A stretch of 64,000 nt of DNA, taken from the NCBI GenBank assembly GCA_965220415.1, contig OZ244829.1, positions 4,898,001-4,962,000 of the forward strand, written 5' to 3'. The DNA is from JAJDTR01 sp965220415 (lineage in GTDB: Bacteria; Poribacteria; WGA-4E; JAJDTR01). Both the position numbers and the translations under genes were made by a program. The notes below the pieces were generated by a model. The model saw nothing but the letters and a program-made list of their open reading frames with translations. It was not told the DNA's origin and did not search any database. Shown one piece after another: positions 17,176 through 25,729 of this stretch. Positions within the stretch are counted from its first letter, which is position 1. Each line of letters opens with the position of its first letter.

Positions 17176-18003
17176 ATGACTATTCTCGAGGCGGTTGTGC
17201 TCGGTATTATACAGGGCATGACAGAATTCTTGCCGGTAAGTAGCTCCGGACATCTGGCGTTAATGCAACATTTTCTGGGATTGAAAGAGTCGCAGGTATT
17301 TTTCGATGTCATGCTACATCTCGGCACCCTCGGTGCGGTTGTTATCGCGTATAAACGATCAATCCGGAAACTTGCAGGTGCGAGCCTTTCGGCTATTGGG
17401 AATCCTCGGTTTTACCGACGACCGATTTCCACCATAAACGGCTCAACCGACCTCAAGCTGATTTGGTTTATCCTACTCGGTTCAGTGCCAACGGGAGCAA
17501 TCGCCATCGTGTTTAAGCAGGAGCTTGAGGCGCTCTTTATCAAACCGACAATGGTCGCGGTGATGTTGATAACTACAGGCGTTATCCTACAATTACCACG
17601 ACTCCTGCGGGGCACCGTTCATGTGGATAGGCGCTTACGGTTTTGGCATTCACCGCTTATCGGGATAGCCCAAGGATTAGCTATCACACCCGGAATTTCA
17701 AGGTCGGGTGCTACAATCTCTTTGGCGCTACTTTTAGGTATTTCGCCGAAGCAGGCAGCACGGTTTTCATTTCTTCTCTCCATTCCTGCAATCCTCGGCG
17801 CAGTTTTGCTTAAACTCGAGGACGTGGGGAGCATATCAGTGAACCCGATGGCTGTCGTTGTTGGTACACTGACATCGTTCTTGGTCGGCTATATTGCATT
17901 GCGCGTCCTGCTAGCTGTGATTGATCGGGGACATTTTTCGGGATTCTCATACTACTGTTTTGCAGTCGGTATCGTGGTATTGATTTTCAGAATACTAAAC
18001 TAA
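17176..18003 (+). CDS. uppP: Undecaprenyl-diphosphatase
   Basis: The 275-aa integral membrane protein recycles undecaprenyl diphosphate for cell-wall synthesis and confers bacitracin tolerance (BacA/UppP family). The two catalytic motifs are intact: EFLPVSSSGH at the N-terminus and PGISRSGATI in the second half. About eight hydrophobic helices follow the family pattern. The ATG at 17176 gives MTILEAVVLGIIQGMTEFLP, the family start. The R4 element ends 60 bp upstream. Confidence 0.95.
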   Translation: MTILEAVVLGIIQGMTEFLPVSSSGHLALMQHFLGLKESQVFFDVMLHLGTLGAVVIAYKRSIRKLAGASLSAIGNPRFYRRPISTINGSTDLKLIWFILLGSVPTGAIAIVFKQELEALFIKPTMVAVMLITTGVILQLPRLLRGTVHVDRRLRFWHSPLIGIAQGLAITPGISRSGATISLALLLGISPKQAARFSFLLSIPAILGAVLLKLEDVGSISVNPMAVVVGTLTSFLVGYIALRVLLAVIDRGHFSGFSYYCFAVGIVVLIFRILN

Positions 18004-18211
18004 CTGGAAAAAAGGAGGGTGGGAATGGTGGAGGGACGAAAGATGGGAGTGCAGAAAGACTTGAAAACGAGAAGAACCAGAGATGACATGAACTGCACTT
18101 ATACAAACCGGGCATGAAGACGGAGAAACGGGTTAAGACAAGAGTGTCAAGGTGCAGAATGACCCACGTAGGAATCACTTAAGTCTAAAGGGGATTTTGG
18201 TACCTGCGGAT

Positions 18212-19315
18212 TTATTTGCCTAAAATTTCCCTGACCTTTTTCAAAAACCGCGGGATTTTTCCTTCGGTCATCCGACGCATCCAGAAATCTGGAGACGTAG
18301 GAATCTCCTCCCATTGGGCATCCGTGTTGTACAGGAAATAAACATCCCACGGAATATCCCGCGTGCCAAGGACCGGCTTCCACAATTTTCCGGTGAATCT
18401 TTCTTTGTCCCAGTAGTGGTGAATCCTATCGTCGGCAAATTCGCTCGCGCGTCTTTCCGCAGCCTCGCGGTCGTCACTGCGAAGAACGGGCTGCCAGACA
18501 ACATACACAGCAGGGTAATCATCTGAAGAATTATCAAGTACGTTTTTGATTTCGGAGACCCCCCGACGACATAGTGGTCAGTTTGGAGAGACAAGCGCCA
18601 CAATGCGCACACGTCCAATCTCGTGCATGAAAGCGGCTTTGAGTTTTTCCCAATCGTTTAGGTCCGTCAGATTTCGGGTTCCATCAGCATCCCTTTCCAG
18701 TCCTTCTTCTGATAATTCTTTGGCACCTTCGGACGGGTCGTCTTGAGCGTCTTGTGACTGAATCACGCCCAACTGCTGAAGTAGCGCGATACCATCCAGA
18801 TGTCCCCAGCGTTCACTGAATTTCTCGCCAACGATTCCGTATATCTCGATTGCCGAAATGTCGATTTGCTTGCCTGTGGGCTTGACCCCCATGAATTCGC
18901 CCTGATGTGTTCCTCGCACTCTGATGCGAGCGACTATTCTGTCTCGACCAGAGATCGAATCTTTGACACGAATATTGAGATCGGGGAAACCGGTGCGAAG
19001 CAGTTTCGCGGTATGTTTCAGACCATCAATTCCAGATACAGATTTGGGATCGATGGGATTGTGATCGATGTAGTCGGAGGTTATAAGATTTCGAGCTTCG
19101 GTTAGATTCGGAAGGTTGAAAACCGCGTCATAGAAATTCTCAAGGCGGTCCCTATATTCGGACTGCGAGGGTGAGAGATTCTGACTGGACGGGCTGGCTT
19201 CGGTTTTCTCTGCAAATAGTTTTCTAACGAAGAGTTCAGCCGTTACGAGAGTAATTAGGACTATGCCTATCAAAAGTAAGCTAGATAGTCGAGTTGTGGT
19301 AGTGTTGCGCGCCAT
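18212..19315 (-). CDS. Probable selenoprotein: membrane-anchored SnoaL-like domain plus UxxC thioredoxin-like domain
   Basis: The frame starts at ATG 19315, meets a TGA at 18580-18578, and continues open in the same frame to a stop at 18212 (367 aa if TGA is read as selenocysteine, residue 246). Residues 9-30 are a membrane anchor. About 50-185 is a SnoaL-type ester-cyclase-like domain (YRDRLENFYDAVFNL, YIDHNPIDP, GEFMGVKPTGKQIDISAIEIY). After an acidic linker comes a thioredoxin-like domain: VRIVALVSPN-U-PLCRRGVSEI, then YVVWQPVLRSDD, IHHYWDKE, PWDVYFLYN. The TGA replaces the first Cys of the expected CxxC, and a SECIS-like hairpin follows at the right distance. The alternative is a nonsense mutation. 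TGA is an ordinary stop in neighbouring genes, so recoding would be local. Confidence 0.8.
18549..18580 (-). promoter_or_regulatory. UGA codon with bacterial SECIS-like hairpin
   Basis: On the minus strand the TGA is at 18580-18578. After 11 nt, TCGGG pairs with TCCGA (18566-18552, one G-U pair), presenting a loop GGGTC. E. coli fdhF has an equivalent mini-hairpin with GGUC in the loop, 11 nt after its UGA. The outer stem is weak here. Confidence 0.65.
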
Positions 19316-19896
19316 TGTTGTCGTTGTTCGATACGTCTTCCCTTCGTTCCAAGATTATAGGTCTAGGACATTTATCATCCGTTTCTAGGCTTCCATAATA
19401 CTCCATGAGATGCCTTGATGTCCACACTAAAATTTGGACTATCACATCAAATTTTGGGGCGAAAGATTGTTCGTTGTGGTTGCCGTGATTTAAACCGGAC
19501 ATGCAAATAACGGGTTTCCATTTAAGATAAGAAAAGAGGCGAAATCCCCCTTTTTTTGATTGAAGATTGCACCTAAAAACACGACGTGGAATGAATTGCA
19601 CTACTACAAACCATTGTGGGTCGAATGAGATTTCGTATTCGGTTTGATGGTTTCAGAAGGATTTCTATGGGAGTTTTGTCGCACAGGAATTTCTCCGGGA
19701 TTTCTATGGGAACTCTTTGAGAGTTCTATCGCACTCGCTATCCGCTCGTTTGATATCAGTTTAGCTTCCATAATCGGGTGCGCTTTCCACGCAATTACCC
19801 TAAATTCGCCTTGACGAATTCGATGGCGCTAGTCTAAAATTCCGGCATGATGCTCATGGCGAGCGCACTAATTATCCCTCTCAAAGGAGAAGAACA
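19316..19896. repeat. Intergenic region with R6 and R9-type repeat fragments
   Basis: No gene is seen. R6-type phrases occupy about 19661-19755 ('gggatttctatgggaactc', 'ctatcgcactcgctatccgc'). A GAATTGCACTACTACAAACC phrase at about 19588 matches the palindromic family inside R4. GGAGAAG before 19897 is the next gene's ribosome binding site. Confidence 0.45.
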
Positions 19897-20274
19897 ATGG
19901 GACAACCCGTAGTACACTTTGAAATCGGTGGTAGAGATGGTGAACAGCTTCAGGGGTTTTACACGGAGCTCTTCGATTGGAATTTAACCGTGGCTGATGA
20001 TCTAAACAACTACGCAGGGGTGTGTGCGGAGGAGGGTGGAATCGGAGGAGGAATTATGCCGACGACCGAGGACATGCCGCCTAACCATGTCACCATCTAC
20101 ATTCAGGTAGATGATCTCCAAGCGTATCTGGACAAAGTCGAAAGCCTAGGCGGCAAGACCATTGTGCCGCCAATGCTTATCCGCGATGATGTTGGTTCGA
20201 TTGCGATGTTCAGTGATCCGAGCGGCAACTGTATCGGACTCTACAAGTCGCCGGAGGGGCAAGGCGATCAGTAG
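19897..20274 (+). CDS. VOC-fold (glyoxalase/bleomycin-resistance-like) protein, paralogue 1
   Basis: The 125-aa protein has one vicinal-oxygen-chelate module: PVVHFEIGGRDGEQLQGFYTELFDW, MPPNHVTIYIQVDDLQAYLDK, GGKTIVPPM and FSDPSGNCIGLY. Metal-ligand positions typical of these proteins (His near residue 7, Glu near the end of each motif) are only partly present, so substrate and activity cannot be given. A good ribosome binding site (AAGGAGAAG) precedes the ATG. A close paralogue follows after 129 nt, indicating tandem duplication. Confidence 0.85.
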   Translation: MGQPVVHFEIGGRDGEQLQGFYTELFDWNLTVADDLNNYAGVCAEEGGIGGGIMPTTEDMPPNHVTIYIQVDDLQAYLDKVESLGGKTIVPPMLIRDDVGSIAMFSDPSGNCIGLYKSPEGQGDQ

Positions 20275-20403
20275 CAGGAAGAGGAATGGGAGATTGGAAG
20301 AAGGGAAAACTGGATGGACTCGCAGATCTTCAATTCCTTTCTTCCACAAAATGTAAGGTTGATTCTTAATACTTGGCTAACCCAAGGGAGTTAGGAGGGA
20401 TTT

Positions 20404-20760
20404 ATGGGAAAACCTGTCGTTTATTTTGAAGTCGCAGGACGTGATGGGGAAAGATTGAAGGAGTTCTACGGTGACCTCTTCGATTGGAAAATCGCGCGTC
20501 ATGCGCCAGCCGGTGACTACTGGTACATTGAGAATGTCGAGGGAGGCATTCCCGGGGGCATTATGCAAACGACCGACGATATGCCGCCAAACTATGTCTC
20601 CATCTACATTCGGGTGGATGACATTCAGGCTTGTTTGGACAAGGCGGAGAGTCTTGGCGGCAAAACGATTGTGCCGCCGACGCCCATTCCCGGTGGAATG
20701 GGACACATGGGTATGTTCATCGATCCTGCCGGCAACAGCATCGGTTTGCATAAATTCTGA
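20404..20760 (+). CDS. VOC-fold (glyoxalase/bleomycin-resistance-like) protein, paralogue 2
   Basis: This 118-aa product matches its upstream neighbour across the whole length (PVVYFEVAGRDGERLKEFYGDLFDW, DMPPNYVSIYIRVDD, LGGKTIVPPTPIPGG, FIDPAGNSIGLHKF). The first strand has Tyr where paralogue 1 has His, and the last strand ends GLHKF, so the two probably differ in metal or substrate binding. TTAGGAGGG lies 4-5 nt before the ATG. Confidence 0.87.
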   Translation: MGKPVVYFEVAGRDGERLKEFYGDLFDWKIARHAPAGDYWYIENVEGGIPGGIMQTTDDMPPNYVSIYIRVDDIQACLDKAESLGGKTIVPPTPIPGGMGHMGMFIDPAGNSIGLHKF

Positions 20761-20827
20761 AAGCTGAATTTTCAGATAGGATGACACCAAGATACTGGCG
20801 CGATCTCTGTCTGAGTAATGCTTTGTG

Positions 20828-21625
20828 CTAGGAAATATCAATCACCTGACCGTCATAGCCGAGGTAGACATTCTCGGGAAGATCGATATTTTGGTCCTCG
20901 CACTGTGCGGGGAAATGGCGGTGATCGAGGCGGTGCATGATGTGGGTAAAATAGGTTGCTTTCGGCTGTAAATCGTTGCTGACCGCGATCGCCTCGTGTA
21001 CGGAGAAGTGGGTTGGGTGCTTCGAATTAAAACTGAGTGCGTCAATAATCAGCACGTCAATTCCGCGCAGCAGTTTCTTTGAAGCGTCTGGCAGGTGCTT
21101 AACATCGGGAATATAACCGAAGTTGTCGATTCGGTAGCCGTAGGTTTGCACGGCAGCGTGTTCGACGGGAATGGGTAATAGTTCGCACTCCTCAATCTGG
21201 AATTTCCCGTCGACGATGTTTGGAATGAGGTGGGCTATGCCGCCGCCTTGGTATGAATTCTTACTGAACATATAATCAAAATTGCGCTGCAAAATTCGTA
21301 TTGTTTCCTCGGGGCCATAAATCGGCATGTCCATCTGTTGCTTTCGGCACGGCATTACAATGTCATTTGTCCCACTGACATGGTCTGCATGGCAGTGCGT
21401 GAATACAACTGCGTCAATCCAATCCACCTTGTTACGGTCAATCTGATCCATAAAGTTGGGGCCAAGATCGAATTGTAGGTGTTTGCCATCTTTTTCGATG
21501 TGAATTGACGGGCGGGTGCGATAGTTCTTTGATCCGGTGCGTCGAGCGTCTTCACATGTATCGCACTCGCATTTGTATTCGGGTACACCCGTGGAGGTTC
21601 CAGAACCGAGAATCGTAATCTTCAC
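20828..21625 (-). CDS. MBL-fold metallohydrolase, PhnP-like
   Basis: The 265-aa product starts at GTG 21625, chosen because AAGGAG lies 6 nt upstream and the product then begins VKITILGSGTSTGVP, the family start. The longer frame is unlikely. The metal site THCHADHVSG is intact, with later His residues in PVEHAAV and YFTHIMH. A four-Cys-like segment (YKCECDTCEDARRTG) near residue 20 matches the zinc-binding insertion of PhnP-type phosphodiesterases. It probably hydrolyses a cyclic phosphodiester or similar small molecule; the exact substrate is unknown. Confidence 0.85.
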   Translation of the reverse strand: MKITILGSGTSTGVPEYKCECDTCEDARRTGSKNYRTRPSIHIEKDGKHLQFDLGPNFMDQIDRNKVDWIDAVVFTHCHADHVSGTNDIVMPCRKQQMDMPIYGPEETIRILQRNFDYMFSKNSYQGGGIAHLIPNIVDGKFQIEECELLPIPVEHAAVQTYGYRIDNFGYIPDVKHLPDASKKLLRGIDVLIIDALSFNSKHPTHFSVHEAIAVSNDLQPKATYFTHIMHRLDHRHFPAQCEDQNIDLPENVYLGYDGQVIDIS

Positions 21626-21887
21626 ACATGACTCCTTGATGCGCGATTGTGATGAGAATCGGAGATTATGATATATCAGGATGGGTTGGAATGCAATGAC
21701 GAAAATATCGATTGAGCTGAGTGTGTGGTTTAAGCAACGCGTATGGAGATGGTGGGCGGTAAGAGAAGAAATCTGCGATTTGATGATCGCAGATCCCACC
21801 CTACAATCACGACAGTGGTAACGTTGGCTGACCGATGTCCCTTTTGCAGAGTGCTTGAATCGATTGTAATTGTTTCAAAAACAAAAA

Positions 21888-21917
21888 AAGCGCCCCAATA
21901 AAATGAGACGCTTTTAC
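21888..21917. terminator. Bidirectional-looking terminator
   Basis: AAAAGCG pairs with CGCTTTT across a 16-nt loop, with A/T runs outside. It lies just beyond the stop of the export adaptor gene (minus strand). Confidence 0.6.
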
Positions 21918-21935
21918 TTAGAACGAACGAAAAGG

Positions 21936-23903
21936 TTAACCTCGTCTTCGTCGCCACATATCTTCGGATGATTTATTTCGGGATGGCAACACTACGCGAT
22001 CACCTTCAAACAAACCGCTCTTGATAATCACTTCCGTTTCGTTTTGCATACCTGTTTCAATCGGGATTTTCCTTCCTTTTGATTGCCCCTTGCGTTTTTC
22101 TTCCGTTTCTCCGTCATCCAAAATCACAAGTTTTTCCTTGACTACGTCAATTGTGCCGGGGACACCATCCGCTATCTGTTTTCCCTTAGCCAAAAGGGCG
22201 AGGGTCATTTTGCCGGGACGCAATCCTCGCTGCGCACTGTCAAGGCTGATTTCCAAAGTGGATCCACTAATCGACATCACTCGTCCTTTGAAGGTTTTCT
22301 CGGTTGGCGTCATGATTTCAATGGGTTGTTTCTCTTTGAAGGGAGACGCGTCGTTAACTTTCGCAGTGACAGTGACGGAGGTTTTGTCCTCAATCGCATC
22401 GATCGGCAGTAGCAGGACATTCTTTTCCTTGTAGGTGATGATATCAACATCAGCGCTCATGCCGGGCATCAGCTCTGGAAGAGAACCGACGACTTCGACC
22501 ATCACCTCAAATGTAATAATGTTGTCACGCTCTTCTCCACTGGGAGAAATCTCTGCCACGCGCCCCCTGTATTTCTTCTTCGGAAATGCATCAACCTTGA
22601 TTTCGGCTTCTTGATCGAGTCGAAGGCGTTCCATATCAACTTCGTTGATGTAGGTTTTGACGACCATCTTTGAAAGGTCGGCAATTGTCATGAGCGGCGG
22701 GCTTTGGGAGAACGCGGATCGCCCGGACGTGACGATTTCCCCCTCCTCTATCTCCAACAAGGTAACGGCGCCTGCCATCGGTGCTTTTATGGTGGTCCAC
22801 TCTAGACGTTCCTCCTGATTTTTTAAGCTACTCTGGTTTCGCAGTAGGTTGGCTTCCGCACCGACTTTCGTCTGTTTCGTGACCTCCTCCTCCGCCTTGA
22901 TTGACTTTTGTATCTCTGTGAGACGTGTTTCGGCAATTTGCAACTGAAGTTGCGACTCTTTTTCTTGTGCCTGTCGCATTTCCCCCAATTTTCCGCGATT
23001 TAATTCCTGAAATTCCAGTGTGGCTTTGCGAGTTTCAATCGCACTTTGTCTCGCGTCAATGGTCTTCTTTTGAGAATTGACGGCTTGCTGTTGAGACTCA
23101 AAGCGCTTCACGGCACTATTATACTGGGATAGCGACGTAGCATGTCTCGTTTCGACCTCTTCGAGCGATTTCTTGGCAATGAGTTTCTTATCGAACAGTT
23201 CCCCACTCCGCTTCAATTCGGCTTTAGCAGTATCCAGTGCAACCTTCGCCGAGTCGCGTTCCACCTCGAGTTCAGCCAGCCTTAACTCCGCTTGTGTGAG
23301 AGCAATCTTCGCTTGTTCTAAAGCGATGTTGTCTTGCGCTAGATCGTTCTTCGTGGTTTGAATTTGTGTATCTGCTTGCGTAAGTTGTGTGCCGGAGGTC
23401 GCTTTCGTCGTAGTCAAATTCGCTTTGGCGATTTCAACGCTGTCTTTTGCCTGCCTCAACCTGCTGTTAAGTTCCTCAATTTTCAGATTAATGTTTAGCT
23501 TTGCCTGTTCAAGTTGCGCTTCGGCTGCTTTGACATTGGCTTTGGCTTGTCTTTCACCCTCCTGGATTTGCTCCGGATCAATCTCAAGCAAGACCTGATC
23601 CTGCTCTACATGTTCTCCCTCGCTGACATACAACCGCACGACCTCGCCTTCGACGTTTGATTTGACCTCAACATCAACCAAAGGTTCAAGGTTACCGGTT
23701 GCGCTAATCCTCGTTTGGAAATCCCCGCGCTTTACAACTTCAACCTTTTTCTCGGCGGACTTGCCATTGCCATCAATGGTTGATTTAGGAACTATATTAA
23801 CCCCAAACTGGATATCCACTCCCCTCAGTCTGAGTATTCCGACAATAGCCACGACAAATACAATAACTATAATGCCAACAATTTTCTTGTTCACGTTATA
23901 CAA
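21936..23903 (-). CDS. Periplasmic adaptor (HlyD/MacA-like membrane fusion protein)
   Basis: This 655-aa protein is longer than typical MacA because of its coiled coil. It has one N-terminal membrane helix (8-26), a lipoyl-like strand set (GNLEPLVDVEVKSNVEGEVVRLYVSEGEHV), then a Lys/Glu/Ala-rich coiled-coil hairpin of about 230 residues (KANVKAAEAQLEQAKLNI onward). The return lipoyl half (TIKAPMAGAVTLLEIEEGEIV) and beta-barrel domains follow (YRGRVAEISPSGEE; GMSADVDIITY; GLFEGDRVVLPSRN). It should bridge an inner-membrane MacB-type exporter to an outer-membrane channel. It is the last gene of a three-gene minus-strand run with two permeases, starting 48 nt after the upstream stop. Confidence 0.9.
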   Translation of the reverse strand: MYNVNKKIVGIIVIVFVVAIVGILRLRGVDIQFGVNIVPKSTIDGNGKSAEKKVEVVKRGDFQTRISATGNLEPLVDVEVKSNVEGEVVRLYVSEGEHVEQDQVLLEIDPEQIQEGERQAKANVKAAEAQLEQAKLNINLKIEELNSRLRQAKDSVEIAKANLTTTKATSGTQLTQADTQIQTTKNDLAQDNIALEQAKIALTQAELRLAELEVERDSAKVALDTAKAELKRSGELFDKKLIAKKSLEEVETRHATSLSQYNSAVKRFESQQQAVNSQKKTIDARQSAIETRKATLEFQELNRGKLGEMRQAQEKESQLQLQIAETRLTEIQKSIKAEEEVTKQTKVGAEANLLRNQSSLKNQEERLEWTTIKAPMAGAVTLLEIEEGEIVTSGRSAFSQSPPLMTIADLSKMVVKTYINEVDMERLRLDQEAEIKVDAFPKKKYRGRVAEISPSGEERDNIITFEVMVEVVGSLPELMPGMSADVDIITYKEKNVLLLPIDAIEDKTSVTVTAKVNDASPFKEKQPIEIMTPTEKTFKGRVMSISGSTLEISLDSAQRGLRPGKMTLALLAKGKQIADGVPGTIDVVKEKLVILDDGETEEKRKGQSKGRKIPIETGMQNETEVIIKSGLFEGDRVVLPSRNKSSEDMWRRRRG

Positions 23904-23951
23904 GTTCCTTCTTGGAGTGACAATCAGAGACTACTAATTAACCATTGAGTG

Positions 23952-25259
23952 CTATTCCGATCTCAGCGCTTCGACCGGAGTTAACTTGGCAGCCTTATTG
24001 GCGGGATATAGTCCAAAGAAAATCCCTACGCTTATAGAGACCGTCATCGCGAGAATGATTGTGCTCAAAGAAATGACGGAGGGCCAATTACTGCCGGGCC
24101 ACACGTATTTTTCAATGAGTGCCGCGGTACCTTGCCCCATGAATATGCCAAGTACAGCACCTAAAATTCCGCCGAACAGTGTAAGCGTACCGGCTTCTAT
24201 GAGAAACTGCAACAAAATGTCGCGCCGTTTAGCGCCAAGTGCCTTTCGCAAACCGATTTCCTTCGTTCGCTCGGTAACGGAGACCAACATTATATTCATC
24301 ACGCCGATCCCTGCCACGACAAGTGCGATTCCGGCAATACCTCCCATTAACGCTTTCATGGTTCCGCCGATTTTTTCGGCGGTGGCAAGTTCCTCTGTCG
24401 CGGTCCAGTATTGATACTCGTCGCCCGAGTTGTTGTGTATTCTTCCCAATATGCGTTTTGAATCCTCTTTCACGGACGCAACGTTGTCTACGTCTTCGGC
24501 TTCAACCCGGATACGCTCAATGTCCTTTCTTCCCTTGAATCTCTGTTGGAGTGTCGTAATCGGAATGATAAAGCGATTGTCCCAGCCTTGAGTGTCCATG
24601 GCGTCACCTTTCTCCTCCATGACCCCGATAACCGTGAGACGCACGTCATAACGACGCCCCCTCCTCGAACTCGTGCGTGTCGCTTTAATCTCAGCGCCAA
24701 TCGGGTCCGCATTTATGAATATGTCTTCATAGATTTTAGAACCGATTACGGCGACATTACTGGCTGCGTCCACCTCTTCTTCCGTGAAGAATCGACCTAT
24801 CTGCGGGTACCAGTTGTGCGAGTGATCGTAGCCGGCTGTAGATGCGACAATGCGTGATTCCTTGCTAGTGCCTTGATAGTTGACGTTCCAGCCGCCCATG
24901 TCATCTTCGGCAATAACGTGTGTGACCCCTTTCGCTTTCTCAAGAATGGCGTATGCGTCGGAAGTTTCCAAATGCTCCGCGCGGTTGCGTTTCCAGCGTT
25001 TGCTCCGTACCGTTCGACCGGCTGCGCGGGTCAATGTGCCCGACTGCTTGTCCCAATCGTCTCGGTAGATTTCGATCATGTTTATTCCACCGGTACGTTC
25101 AATCTCCCTCAGAACCATGGCGCGGGAGCCGTCGCCGACCGACACCATACTCACGACCGCGCCCACTCCAACAACAATGCCCAAAATGGTCAACGAGGTG
25201 CGCAATGTGTGGCGGCGCAGGCTAGAAATTCCTACAGAAACGCATTCGATGATATTCAT
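23952..25259 (-). CDS. MacB/FtsX-type ABC transporter permease
   Basis: The 435-aa protein has one N-terminal helix (SLTILGIVVGVGAVVSMVSVGDG), a large periplasmic core domain (about 50-300), and three C-terminal helices containing the FtsX hallmark MNIMLVSVTERTKEIGLRKALGAKR and ending NKAAKLTPVEALRSE. It has no nucleotide-binding domain of its own. It pairs with the adaptor downstream, and probably with the second permease upstream, as part of a peptide or small-molecule exporter or a lipoprotein-linked system. Confidence 0.9.
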   Translation of the reverse strand: MNIIECVSVGISSLRRHTLRTSLTILGIVVGVGAVVSMVSVGDGSRAMVLREIERTGGINMIEIYRDDWDKQSGTLTRAAGRTVRSKRWKRNRAEHLETSDAYAILEKAKGVTHVIAEDDMGGWNVNYQGTSKESRIVASTAGYDHSHNWYPQIGRFFTEEEVDAASNVAVIGSKIYEDIFINADPIGAEIKATRTSSRRGRRYDVRLTVIGVMEEKGDAMDTQGWDNRFIIPITTLQQRFKGRKDIERIRVEAEDVDNVASVKEDSKRILGRIHNNSGDEYQYWTATEELATAEKIGGTMKALMGGIAGIALVVAGIGVMNIMLVSVTERTKEIGLRKALGAKRRDILLQFLIEAGTLTLFGGILGAVLGIFMGQGTAALIEKYVWPGSNWPSVISLSTIILAMTVSISVGIFFGLYPANKAAKLTPVEALRSE

Positions 25260-25386
25260 CTTGATCGCCTTTAGACTATTGCAAGTGTACTAGTTCATAC
25301 CATTTCTATAAAACGCGAGTGCATTGATTACGTGATTTATAGTAAAACCAAAAATTCTTTATGTACAGTGGTAGGTTCGGTTTCCG

Positions 25387-25558
25387 TAATTGTTTAGTCC
25401 ATCGGTCTGGATTTGCCAATCCAGACCGAGCGGGGGGCAGCGAACGCGCCGAGTAGGGAAGTACAATGCTAATTCCGGCTAATCGGGGGCTTACATGCCC
25501 AGATCGGTCGTGCGACGAACTGTAATACGACGAACCAAACGATGCACTAAACAGTTGC
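25387..25558 (+). mobile_element. R2 MITE-like element, copy 2, inside the export operon
   Basis: It has the same ends and internal hairpin as copy 1 and is flanked by the 8-bp direct repeat CGGTTTCC (25378-25385 and 25559-25566). The duplicated target lies in another dispersed repeat (GGTTCGGTTTCC...TAGCCGAACCGG, compare 33632-33652), so R2 entered a pre-existing repeat. The insertion separates the two permease genes. Confidence 0.8.
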
Positions 25559-25729
25559 CGGTTTCCTAGCCGAACCGGTATTTATCCAGTCTCGTAGGTG
25601 CGCTTGGAAAGGGTTCTCTATGGCAACGCTATCGCACTCGCTGTTCACTCCCTTAATCCTTGCCTACCGATTTTGGTTTACCGGGCACAGGCTTCGATGG
25701 GAGAGAATTCTTAAGTTGGAGGTGACTGA

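Noticed and set aside
18578..18580. TGA reassigned genome-wide as a sense codon
   Set aside because: Many neighbouring genes end naturally at TGA (for example 11880, 20760, 28505), and only this one shows a conserved frame beyond it.
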